A program made the position numbers and the translations under genes. From Wolinella succinogenes DSM 1740 (lineage in GTDB: Bacteria; Campylobacterota; Campylobacteria; Campylobacterales; Helicobacteraceae), in NCBI RefSeq assembly GCF_000196135.1, contig NC_005090.1, positions 124,001 through 188,000 of the forward strand: DNA of 64,000 bases. Direction: 5' to 3'. Below, one piece after another: positions 20,682-28,385 of this stretch. Below the pieces are notes generated by a model. That model was not told where the DNA came from. It did not search any database and worked only from the letters and a program-made list of their open reading frames with translations. How positions within the stretch are numbered: the first letter of the stretch is position 1; every line of letters begins with the position of its first letter.

Positions 20682-21938
20682 CTAAGAGACCACTTTGGGG
20701 ACGGTGATGGAGCCAAAGGGAAGCACGATGACGCTAGCTTCAGGGCCTTTTTGGGCGATAGCCTCTTTTAGGGCTTGGTGAAGATCGTGATAGGGCTTAA
20801 GGTGGACCGCTCTCATCTGCTCATCACTTAGGTCGCTCACTGCCCAGCTCTCTGCCCAAAGATTGATCTCGGCCATCTTGGCTGCCTTGTGGTAGCCGAG
20901 CCGATACTCCTGCTTGATTTTATCCAAAACCGCTTGGGCGGAGTTGGCTGAACTCATGAGTTTGAAGAATCCCTCCTCGCCAATTCCCGTGCGACACTTG
21001 GCGACCATGATCAAGATTCCGCCTTCATTGAGCGCGAGCTTGCCATTATCGAGCGCTTTTTGGGATTGGTAGAGATCAATATCCATCGGGTAGGGAGCGA
21101 CAGAGATAACAATGTCGGCTTTTTTGGGAATATTGACGCAAAAAACTTCGTCGGCTTTGTCGATTCCTGCATAAAAAGAATCGCTCAAATCTCCTGCCCT
21201 CACGGCGCAAATATCATGATCGCTATCCAAAACTGTCATGATTGCAAAAACATCGATCTCTTTTAGCACCTGCATTGCATCCATCATGTCTTCGTGGACA
21301 GGATTCCCTTGGAGGGAGAGTGCTTGGGCATTTTCGTGGAGGGCTAGAAGATGGTTTTGTTGGATTGTCTCATAGGCAGCGACTCCAGGTAAGAAAGCTT
21401 TTCTTCCTCCTGTGTATCCTGCAAAATAGTGAGGTTCGACCGAGCCAATCGCACACACTTTTTTGGCATTGGCGACTATCTTATTCAGATACATCTCGGT
21501 GCCATTGGTTGATTTGCCTAGATAGACCATCTCATCTTTGCGAGAATCATGGCTCCAAATGCGATTTTGGCGCGCCAAGTCTTCATAAATCTCTTTCCCA
21601 AAAATAAAGTGATACTCCTCTTGGGTGGGAGCTCGATGGCAGCCTGTGGCGATGATGAAGAAGATATCTCTGTTTTTGATTTTGGGATAGATTTGGGCAA
21701 GAACCTTGCGAGTAGGGGTGGGACGAGTGCCATCATTAACAATAAAGACGATGCGCTCACTGGTATTGATAAAATGGTCAAAAGAGTCCTTGCCAAGAGG
21801 CTTGGCTAGTGCCTCATCAATCGCTTTGGCGTAGTCGATCTTTTCGACGCTGTTGGGTTCATAGACTCCAATGAGTTGAGAATCGGCAATCTCTAAATGA
21901 ATTTTTTCTTCTTTTCCGTAGCCCACCGTTACTTTCAT
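20682..21938 (-). CDS. larA: Nickel-pincer 2-hydroxyacid racemase/epimerase (LarA family)
   Basis: A 418-residue LarA-family enzyme that uses the nickel-pincer cofactor to racemise or epimerise a 2-hydroxyacid by hydride transfer. Active-site residues can be matched to Lactiplantibacillus LarA: D69 and R72 in NDGTRPTP, H101 in ATGCHRAP, H170 in EPHYFAGYTGG, the pincer lysine K180 in GGRKAFLPG, and nickel ligand H196 in QQNHLLAL. It heads the larA-larC-larE-larB operon, so the cofactor is made with it. D/L-lactate is the textbook substrate, but LarA homologues act on several 2-hydroxyacids (malate and others are known) and no lactate permease or dehydrogenase lies nearby. The substrate is therefore open. 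No nickel transporter is adjacent. Confidence 0.93.
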   Translation of the reverse strand: MKVTVGYGKEEKIHLEIADSQLIGVYEPNSVEKIDYAKAIDEALAKPLGKDSFDHFINTSERIVFIVNDGTRPTPTRKVLAQIYPKIKNRDIFFIIATGCHRAPTQEEYHFIFGKEIYEDLARQNRIWSHDSRKDEMVYLGKSTNGTEMYLNKIVANAKKVCAIGSVEPHYFAGYTGGRKAFLPGVAAYETIQQNHLLALHENAQALSLQGNPVHEDMMDAMQVLKEIDVFAIMTVLDSDHDICAVRAGDLSDSFYAGIDKADEVFCVNIPKKADIVISVAPYPMDIDLYQSQKALDNGKLALNEGGILIMVAKCRTGIGEEGFFKLMSSANSAQAVLDKIKQEYRLGYHKAAKMAEINLWAESWAVSDLSDEQMRAVHLKPYHDLHQALKEAIAQKGPEASVIVLPFGSITVPKVVS

Positions 21939-22191
21939 ACTTCATCCTTGTTTAGGTTTATTTTTATTTTTACCTTCGACTCTCTCGAAAGAACTCCCCC
22001 TGATAGCCTATAAAGAGTCAGTTTATCGGCTCTTTTGAAAATGTTATCACTTATTAAATAATCGAGGGGTTATTTTTTGAGCTATTTGTTTTTTGTAAGG
22101 AATCCTTTTTGGATATGGAAAATTCTCCAAAGGATTTTTGAGGAATCTTGAAGTATCATAATCCCTTTATTTCGGTTTTTGGAGAAGAAGA
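21939..22191. promoter_or_regulatory. Divergent larA / BASS-transporter control region with hairpins
   Basis: A 253-base AT-rich intergenic region. On the larA side there are two potential hairpins, CTTTCGA/TCGAAGG with loop GAGAG (about 21974-21992) and AAAGAGTC/GGCTCTTT (22012-22019 with 22028-22035). On the transporter side AATCCTTTTTGGA (22101-22113) can pair with TCCAAAGGATT (22126-22136), followed by a T run. A TTATTAAATAAT stretch lies at about 22050-22061. Functions are not known. Confidence 0.4.
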
Positions 22192-23115
22192 ATGGATCGT
22201 ATCAATGCTCTATTTCCCTTGTGGGCGATTCTCTTTTCGGCCCTAGCATATGCGATGCCATCGCTATTTGTGCCGCTTAAGGAGATGATCGTTCCCTTGC
22301 TTGGGTTTATCATGTTTTGCATGGGGATGACACTGTTGCCCAAGGATTTTAAAGAGGTGGTACGCCGCCCTAAGGTGATTGCACTAGGAATTGTTTTGCA
22401 GTTCACCCTGATGCCTTTGGGGGCTTATGTGATTGCCCATCTGCTTGGATTCCCTGCACTTTTGATCGCGGGCTTTATTTTGGTGGGAACAGCTCCTGGA
22501 GGAACGGCCTCCAATGTCATGGCATTTTTAGCCAAAGGAGATGTTGCGCTCTCCATCACGCTCACCGCCTGTTCGACGCTTCTTGGGGTGATTCTCACTC
22601 CCTATTTGACCCTCTTTTTAACTCAAGAGGTGGTCGAGGTCAACGCGCTAGCCATGCTTATGAGCATTGTGAAGATCGTCTTTTTCCCTGTGGCACTAGG
22701 GGTAGGGGTGAACTATTTTTTGTGCCAAAAAGTTGAAAAAGTCCAACGCCTTCTTCCCACGCTCTCTATTGTTGGAATCGTGCTCATCATTGCTATCGTG
22801 GTTGCGCTCAATCAGAGCAAGATTCTCGAAGTGGGTGCTTGGGTGGCTCTTGGGGTGGTGATGCACAATACGCTAGGGCTTGTGCTCGGATATTTTTTGA
22901 GCAAAATGGCGGGATTTGAGGAGAAGATTGCGCGAACCATCGCTATTGAGGTGGGGATGCAAAATTCAGGGCTTGCTGTGGCACTGGCGGCCAAATATTT
23001 TGGCGCACTCGCGGCACTCCCTGGGGCAATTTTCTCGGTCTGGCATAATGTCTCAGGTTCATTGATTGCTTCTTATTGGGGCAGCAGAAGTGAAAAAGAG
23101 CAGGAGCAGGGGTAA
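22192..23115 (+). CDS. Bile acid:sodium symporter (BASS) family transporter
   Basis: A 307-residue inner-membrane protein with about nine to ten hydrophobic segments and the BASS family hallmarks: GFIMFCMGMTL near residues 38-48, the TAPGGTASNVMAFLAKGD crossover segment (about 100-117) that holds one Na+ site, and EVGMQNSGLAVALA (about 263-276) in the second crossover. Bacterial members import or export organic anions such as pantothenate, 2-keto acids or sulfonates with Na+; the substrate here is not known. A CATAAT-like -10 lies near 22157. The gene is divergent from larA and could handle a hydroxyacid related to that operon, but this is only a suggestion from position. It is convergent with the tRNA(CAT)-rodA pair. 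Confidence 0.88.
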   Translation: MDRINALFPLWAILFSALAYAMPSLFVPLKEMIVPLLGFIMFCMGMTLLPKDFKEVVRRPKVIALGIVLQFTLMPLGAYVIAHLLGFPALLIAGFILVGTAPGGTASNVMAFLAKGDVALSITLTACSTLLGVILTPYLTLFLTQEVVEVNALAMLMSIVKIVFFPVALGVGVNYFLCQKVEKVQRLLPTLSIVGIVLIIAIVVALNQSKILEVGAWVALGVVMHNTLGLVLGYFLSKMAGFEEKIARTIAIEVGMQNSGLAVALAAKYFGALAALPGAIFSVWHNVSGSLIASYWGSRSEKEQEQG

Positions 23116-23117
23116 GG

Positions 23118-23194
23118 TGGTGGGCCCTGTAGGACTTGAACCTACGACCGATCGGTTATGAGCCGAGTGCTCTAACCAACTGAGCTAAGGGCCC
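23118..23194 (-). tRNA. tRNA with CAT anticodon, probably tRNA-Ile2
   Basis: Minus-strand cloverleaf with acceptor GGGCCCT/AGGGCCC, anticodon loop CTCATAA (CAT), T loop TTCAAGT and encoded CCA. The body (CCTTAGCTCAG, T arm with TTCAAGTCC) is closer to lysidine-modified tRNA-Ile2 than to elongator tRNA-Met, but the choice is not certain. The 5' end overlaps the 3' end of rodA. Confidence 0.95.
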
Positions 23195-24297
23195 CTGCCA
23201 AAAGAGGTGAAATTATACATAAAATTAAACCTAAAAGCAAGCAGATTCTCTAGCATTCCAAGCAGAACCATAAAGGTGACAAAGCTGCTTCCTCCGTAGC
23301 TAAACATCGGCAGAGGCAAACCCACAACGGGGGCTAGGCCGATGGTCATAGCGACATTCACCGCCGCGTAGATGAAAATCAACATAGCTAATGAAATAGC
23401 TACTACTTTTAAAAAGTAATCATTTTTATTCATGACACTCAGCGAGAGGAGATGGAGAATCAAGGAGAGGTAGAGGAGGATGAGGCCAACAGCCCCCCAA
23501 AAACCAAATCGCTCCACATGATAGGCAAAGATAAAGTCGCTCGTGGCGATGGGGAGGAATTTGAGCTGGGCTTGAGTCGCCTCATCTTTGGCCTTTCCCG
23601 CAAGTCCTCCTGAGCCAATTGCAATGATCGATTGCTGGACGTGATAGCTTGGCTTTTCGCTCAAAAAGTCGGTGATTCTCTTGCGCTGATAGTCGTGGAG
23701 ACTGGAGTAGAGTACAGGAGAAGCGATGCTGATGGCAAGAAGAATCCCTAGCCAAATTTTGTAGTGCACTCCAATGAGAAAGAGCATCCCATATCCCGTC
23801 AAAAGAAGCACAAGGGCCGTGCCTAAATCAGGTTGTTTGAGGATGATGACAAAGGGGAGGAGAATATAGAAGCTAATTTTGGCGAAACTTTTGAAGCGAT
23901 AGCCATCCTTGGGCGGGGGAGTGTGGCGAATGATGTGGGCTAGCATCAAGATAAAAGCGGGCTTCATGAGTTCAGAGGGCTGAAGGGTGAAGTGAATAAA
24001 GGGGATCTCAATCCAGCGCTGGGCCCCTAGTTTGGTCGTGCCAAAAATTTCGACGGAGATAAGAAGGGCGATATTGATCCAATAAAAAAAAGGGATACTC
24101 CAAGAGAGTTTGCGGATGGGCACCAAAAAAGCGAGAAAAAAAGAGATAAACCCGACAATGACATAGGTTGCTTGTTTGTCTGCTAGGCGGTCGTTCACCT
24201 CTCCAATAAGGATATAAGAGACGATCACCAAAGGAAGAATCATCGCGAGCAAGAGGAAATCAAAATGTGTTAAAATCCGTCGGTCGATGGCGATCAT
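23185..24297 (-). CDS. rodA: Rod-shape determining peptidoglycan glycosyltransferase RodA
   Basis: RodA is the SEDS-family glycosyltransferase that polymerises lipid II during cell elongation with PBP2. The protein has 370 residues and about ten hydrophobic segments. Family marks include QPSELMKPAFILMLA (about 138-152), KQPDLGTALV with the catalytic-region aspartate, the FLPIATSDFIFA segment, and PLPMFSYGGSSFVTFM near the C-terminus. The ATG at 24297 is chosen because it gives the family-normal N-terminus (MIAIDRRILTHFDF); the frame stays open further upstream but with no family similarity. The stop codon TAG (23187-23185) lies inside the 5' part of the downstream tRNA gene, a ten-base overlap. 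It is divergent from the pseudouridine synthase gene. Confidence 0.93.
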   Translation of the reverse strand: MIAIDRRILTHFDFLLLAMILPLVIVSYILIGEVNDRLADKQATYVIVGFISFFLAFLVPIRKLSWSIPFFYWINIALLISVEIFGTTKLGAQRWIEIPFIHFTLQPSELMKPAFILMLAHIIRHTPPPKDGYRFKSFAKISFYILLPFVIILKQPDLGTALVLLLTGYGMLFLIGVHYKIWLGILLAISIASPVLYSSLHDYQRKRITDFLSEKPSYHVQQSIIAIGSGGLAGKAKDEATQAQLKFLPIATSDFIFAYHVERFGFWGAVGLILLYLSLILHLLSLSVMNKNDYFLKVVAISLAMLIFIYAAVNVAMTIGLAPVVGLPLPMFSYGGSSFVTFMVLLGMLENLLAFRFNFMYNFTSFGRGP

Positions 24298-24396
24298 GCT
24301 GCGTAGACTCCAGAATCGAGGCTGCTTTTTAAGAGGTACCTTGTGTATAGAGATGATTCTAGCTAAAGAAACCCCAATCCAACTTTTAGGCCCTTC

Positions 24397-25359
24397 ATGA
24401 ACGAAAGAAAAATTTTTCACAACACCGAGATGGCAAGACTCGATCAAGCATTAGCCAAGCTCCTAGGCGAGAGTCGCAATCAAGTGGAGGCGCTGGTTAG
24501 AGGGGGGAATGTTTGGGTTGATGGAGAGAAGAGCTCCAAAGGAGGGGTGAAGCTCAAAGGCGGCGAGCGAATCGAGGTGGAGATCCCCCTCTTGCGTGAA
24601 AATCCTGCCATGGAGGTTGAGTTTGAGGTGGAGATTCTTCATGAGGAGGAGCACTTCATAGTGCTCAACAAGCCCTCAGGAGCAGTGGTTCATGGAGCGC
24701 CAAGTGTGAAAGAGGCCACGCTGGTGGACTGGCTGAAGAAAAAGGGAATCTCTCTCTCCACCCTCAATGGAGAGGAGAGGCATGGAATTGTTCACCGACT
24801 TGATAAAGAGACCAGCGGAGCGATCGTGATTGCCAAGAGCAATGAGGCTCACCGAAGGCTTTCACTCCAGCTCCAAGAGAAGAGCATGGGGCGCTACTAT
24901 CTAGCCATCATTGACCATCCCCTCAAAGAGGATCAAAGGGTGGAGTGCTATCTAGGGCGCCACCCCCACCATCGCCTCAAAATCGCCAAGGTACCCGTAG
25001 GAAGGTATGCCAAGAGTGCTTTTGTGAAGCTAGAAGAGAGTATTGATGGCTCCAAGGAGCTCATTGCGGCGAAGCTTTTCACAGGACGCACCCATCAGAT
25101 TCGCGCTCACTTGGAACTTTTGGGACGCCATATCCTTCATGATGAGCTTTATGGCTACAGGGGCACATCAGAGGGACGCATCTTTTTACATGCCTACGGG
25201 CTCTATTTTGACCACCCGATGACGGGAGAATCGATGTTCTTTAAAGCCCCGCTTTTTGAAGATATGATAGGATACTTGCAACAAAATTTTCCATCGGAGC
25301 GGCTGCATGAAACACTTCTTCCGGATGCTATTGTGGAGCGCTTTAGCGCTTTGGGTTAG
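24397..25359 (+). CDS. RluD-family pseudouridine synthase
   Basis: A 320-residue rRNA pseudouridine synthase of the RluA/RluD group. An S4 RNA-binding domain lies at residues 12-60 (ARLDQALAKLLGESRNQVEAL). The catalytic domain carries HRLDKETSGAIVIAKS near residue 134, with the catalytic Asp in HRLDK, and FTGRTHQIRAHL near 230. RluD makes pseudouridines in helix 69 of 23S rRNA; the exact target of this paralogue is not certain. The first ATG (24397) is used; an internal ATG at residue 12 would still keep the S4 domain. The 3' end overlaps the flpA start by 53 bases. The order pseudouridine synthase-flpA-trmB-ftsE-ftsX-M23 matches Campylobacter jejuni. Confidence 0.92.
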   Translation: MNERKIFHNTEMARLDQALAKLLGESRNQVEALVRGGNVWVDGEKSSKGGVKLKGGERIEVEIPLLRENPAMEVEFEVEILHEEEHFIVLNKPSGAVVHGAPSVKEATLVDWLKKKGISLSTLNGEERHGIVHRLDKETSGAIVIAKSNEAHRRLSLQLQEKSMGRYYLAIIDHPLKEDQRVECYLGRHPHHRLKIAKVPVGRYAKSAFVKLEESIDGSKELIAAKLFTGRTHQIRAHLELLGRHILHDELYGYRGTSEGRIFLHAYGLYFDHPMTGESMFFKAPLFEDMIGYLQQNFPSERLHETLLPDAIVERFSALG

Positions 25360-26551
25360 CGGATGCGCGGTGAGCAATCCTTTTGGCTCCAGCGAATTTG
25401 TGGATGGGAATCTCCCTAGGGTCTCCTCGATAAGGACTCTGCCTGATGTGAGCTCGGTCGCTTTTGAGTGGAATCTCATCAATGATCCGAGAATTGATGG
25501 CTACTACCTTTACCGCAAAGAGGTCGGTGCAAGCGGGGATTTTGAGCGCGTAGGAAGAATCGAATCGCGTTTTGGGGCCCATCATGTTGATAGGGAGCTA
25601 AAGCCTGGCACCACCTATCTCTACAAGATGAACACTTATAACAAAGCCACAGGGGGAGTTTCGCCTGATAGTGAGGTGGTTGAGGCAAAGACGATCGCCT
25701 TAGAGCCTTTAGGGTTTGTTCAGGCGATGAGTGGCTACCCTCGAAAGGTGAAGATTCTTTGGGGACCACACAATGATCCTAGGGTCTCTGGCTATGTAGT
25801 TGAGCGAGAAGAGAGCGGCAAATGGAAGAGTGTGGGCAAAACCGATAGCCGACTTTTGGTCGAATATCTTGATATGAAGCTCGAAGATGGAAAAGAGTAT
25901 CGCTATCGTGTTCTTGCCAAAACTCACGAAGGAGCCCTCTCAACACCCAGTGAAGTGGTGAGTGCAATCACTAAGCCCAAGCCCCCGATGGTGCAAGGGG
26001 TTGTCGCGAGTGTGGATATTCCCAAGCGAATTGAGCTCTCTTGGGAGAAAAGCACGCAAGCGGATGTGGTGAATTATAAGGTTTATCGAGCCCCTTGGGA
26101 GAAGTGGAACTACTCCGAGTTGACGCAAACGCAGGGAGAGACGAGCTATGTTGATAATATTGATGGAGATGGAAAGGAGTATTATTACAAAGTGAGCGCG
26201 ATTGATGTGGATGGAATCGAGAGCCTTTTGCCAGAATCGCCCATTTATGGAACCACGCTCAAGCTTCCTGCTACGCCTGTGATGGAGTATGCAAGAATCG
26301 AAAATGGGCAGGTGGTTTTGCGCTGGGCACCGACGGATGATCGAAGCGTGGAGTATGTGGTCTATAAAAGCGATGGCTGGTTTATGCCAAAGACGGAGCG
26401 ATTTGTTGGAATCAAAGATGTCAATTTTTATGATCGAGAGATTGTCCCGGGTAAAAAATATTACTATTCTGTGGCGGCGGTTGATCGTCATGGACTCGAA
26501 TCAAAGCGAAGCAACGAAGTGGTTCTCCTGCTCCCCCAAGAGGCTCGCTAA
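25307..26551 (+). CDS. flpA: Fibronectin type III lipoprotein, FlpA homologue
   Basis: A 414-residue outer-membrane-type lipoprotein. The signal peptide MKHFFRMLLWSALALWVSGC ends in a lipobox with Cys20 followed by Ala, which favours outer-membrane sorting. Four fibronectin type III-like repeats follow, at about 36-131, 133-224, 226-319 and 321-410, each with the W...GY..YR pattern. In Campylobacter jejuni FlpA is a surface adhesin that binds host fibronectin through a WRPHPDFRV stretch in its second domain. Here the same place reads WGPHNDPRV (152-160), six of nine identical. A general cell-envelope role is also possible because the gene is locked into a run with trmB, ftsE and ftsX. The signal peptide is encoded inside the end of the upstream gene. 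Confidence 0.88.
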   Translation: MKHFFRMLLWSALALWVSGCAVSNPFGSSEFVDGNLPRVSSIRTLPDVSSVAFEWNLINDPRIDGYYLYRKEVGASGDFERVGRIESRFGAHHVDRELKPGTTYLYKMNTYNKATGGVSPDSEVVEAKTIALEPLGFVQAMSGYPRKVKILWGPHNDPRVSGYVVEREESGKWKSVGKTDSRLLVEYLDMKLEDGKEYRYRVLAKTHEGALSTPSEVVSAITKPKPPMVQGVVASVDIPKRIELSWEKSTQADVVNYKVYRAPWEKWNYSELTQTQGETSYVDNIDGDGKEYYYKVSAIDVDGIESLLPESPIYGTTLKLPATPVMEYARIENGQVVLRWAPTDDRSVEYVVYKSDGWFMPKTERFVGIKDVNFYDREIVPGKKYYYSVAAVDRHGLESKRSNEVVLLLPQEAR

Positions 26552-27717
26552 TGCCCCATTTTATTGCCTCTTCGTTCACGCATCCCGACTATCCTTTTGA
26601 AGAGGAGGGATATTGCTTTAGCGATTCTCTCTCCAACCTCCTTCACCCCCACGAAGAGCTCGTGAGGGTCGAGGTGGAGGGGAAAGAGTTTTTCCTTCGC
26701 ATCAAACATCGCCTCAAAGAGAACGACTTCATTATTCGATTTGACAAGTCCACGCGAGTCTCCCCTGTGGGAATTATCAAAAAAGCCCTTCGAATCTTTG
26801 CCCAAAAAAGCCAAGCCCAAATCCTCTCTGACAACCTCTCCGAAGAGGATTCGATTCGCCAAAAGAGACTCACTCCTTTTTTAAAAACTCCCGAGTTTTT
26901 TATGCACGAGGCACACCAAGGGCAATATTGGGTGGAGATTGGCTTTGGGAGCGGGCGTCACCTCCTCCATCAGGCCAAAGCCCATCCAGAGAAGCGCTTT
27001 ATTGGGCTTGAGATTCACACCCCCTCCATCGAACAGGTCTTAAGACGGTTGGAGCTAGAAGAGATATCCAATGTCTCCATCGTCTCTTATGATGCGAGAG
27101 TTTTTTTGGAGCTCCTCCCCTCTAACGCTATTGAGCGGCTTTTTGTGCACTTTCCCGTCCCTTGGGATAAAAAGCCTCATCGTCGAATCTTTAGTCGAGC
27201 TTTCCTTAATGAAGCGATTCGTACGCTAGGGGTGGGGGGGGTATTAGAGCTAAGAACGGATAGTGAAGACTATTTTCTCTTTGCCAAAGAGCTTCTTTTG
27301 GAGCTTAACCGCGTCCATTTTTCCATCCGCAAAAATTTTGATGCGCCCATTAGTAGCAAGTATGAAGATCGCTGGAGAAAGCAAAATAAAAATATCTACG
27401 ACCTTTTGCTTCATAACGACCAGCACTCTCCTGACCCCCTCCGCCCTAGTGATTTCTCCTTCAAGCCGCTAAAGCGATGCGATGCGGCGGAGCTTAGAAG
27501 GGAGATTCGCGAGGGGTGGTTTGCAAGTATCGAGCGACTCTATCGCTCCAAAGATGGCAAGAGCATGGCGATACGGAGCTCTTTTGGTGATTTCGCCTAC
27601 CCTGAGAAGAAGTATCTTTGGATTAAGGGGGAAGAGGCGCGCTACTTTGGCTCCTCGCCCATCCCCTCTCTTGCGAATCATCAGGCCCATAAACTCCTAG
27701 AGGAGTGGCTTTCATGA
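26551..27717 (+). CDS. trmB: tRNA (guanine-N7-)-methyltransferase
   Basis: TrmB methylates G46 in the variable loop of tRNAs, using S-adenosylmethionine. The SAM-binding core is at about residues 128-150 (YWVEIGFGSGRHLLHQA) with FIGLEIHTPSIEQ after it, and the family motif VHFPVPWDKKPHRR is intact near 210. At 388 residues it is much longer than the E. coli enzyme (about 240), with an N-terminal extension of about 110 residues and an extended C-terminus, as in other Campylobacterota. The start codon shares its A with the last base of the flpA stop (TAATG), and the end overlaps ftsE by four bases, so expression is coupled across the block. Confidence 0.94.
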   Translation: MPHFIASSFTHPDYPFEEEGYCFSDSLSNLLHPHEELVRVEVEGKEFFLRIKHRLKENDFIIRFDKSTRVSPVGIIKKALRIFAQKSQAQILSDNLSEEDSIRQKRLTPFLKTPEFFMHEAHQGQYWVEIGFGSGRHLLHQAKAHPEKRFIGLEIHTPSIEQVLRRLELEEISNVSIVSYDARVFLELLPSNAIERLFVHFPVPWDKKPHRRIFSRAFLNEAIRTLGVGGVLELRTDSEDYFLFAKELLLELNRVHFSIRKNFDAPISSKYEDRWRKQNKNIYDLLLHNDQHSPDPLRPSDFSFKPLKRCDAAELRREIREGWFASIERLYRSKDGKSMAIRSSFGDFAYPEKKYLWIKGEEARYFGSSPIPSLANHQAHKLLEEWLS

Positions 27718-28385
27718 GCAAAATCATCTCCGCCTCCAAGCTCTACTTGGGTTACAAAAAAGAGGAATCGGTGATCAAAAATGCCGCTTTTGAGATCAAA
27801 GCTAAAGAGTTTGTCTTTATCAGTGGTCCTAGCGGAAGCGGCAAGAGCACCCTTTTAAAGTCTCTCTATGGGGCGCTTTGTGTTCATTCGGGGAGCCTCA
27901 ATGTCTGCGGAATCGAGATGCTTGAGGTCAAAAAGCGCAAGATTGACTTTTTGCGCCGCCATATTGGAATCGTCTTTCAGGATTACAAGCTGATCAAAGA
28001 GTGGACGATCGAGAAAAATGTGATGCTCCCCATGATCATCAACGGATTCTCTAAAGAGGCTTGTCAGGCTCAAGCGGAGAGGCTTTTGGCGCACATCAAG
28101 CTCTCGCACAAGGCGGGCAAATATCCTCCTGAGCTAAGCGGAGGCGAACAACAAAGAGTGGCTATGGCGAGGGCTTTGGCCCACAATCCTCTCCTTATTC
28201 TCGCGGACGAGCCCACAGGGAATCTAGATGACTACTCTAGCGATGTGATCTGGAATCTTCTCAAAGGGGTGAATGAGCAATTGGGGATTAGTGTGGTGGT
28301 GGTGACGCATCGAATCCCTGACAATCTCAACATCCCCTATCGTCACCTCTATATTGAGGATGGAGTGGTCTATGAGCTCTCTTAA
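27714..28385 (+). CDS. ftsE: Cell division ATP-binding protein FtsE
   Basis: FtsE is the cytoplasmic ATPase of the FtsEX complex, which links the divisome to peptidoglycan hydrolysis. The 223-residue protein has Walker [12 protein letters not shown]-loop VFQDYKLI, signature [15 protein letters not shown], Walker [14 protein letters not shown] and the switch H in VVVTHR. The ATG at 27714 overlaps the trmB stop (ATGA); an in-frame start three codons upstream has no advantage. The end overlaps the ftsX start by 14 bases, as expected for a complex made in step. Confidence 0.95.
   Translation: MSKIISASKLYLGYKKEESVIKNAAFEIKAKEFVFISGPSGSGKSTLLKSLYGALCVHSGSLNVCGIEMLEVKKRKIDFLRRHIGIVFQDYKLIKEWTIEKNVMLPMIINGFSKEACQAQAERLLAHIKLSHKAGKYPPELSGGEQQRVAMARALAHNPLLILADEPTGNLDDYSSDVIWNLLKGVNEQLGISVVVVTHRIPDNLNIPYRHLYIEDGVVYELS

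Noticed and set aside
22050-22061. TTATTAAATAAT as a NikR-type nickel operator for larA
   Set aside because: Spacing and sequence do not match the Helicobacter NikR pattern well enough; AT-rich palindromes are common here by chance.
24298-24447. Upstream extension of rodA by 50 codons
   Set aside because: The extension has no family similarity and would overlap the divergent pseudouridine synthase start; the internal ATG fits RodA.
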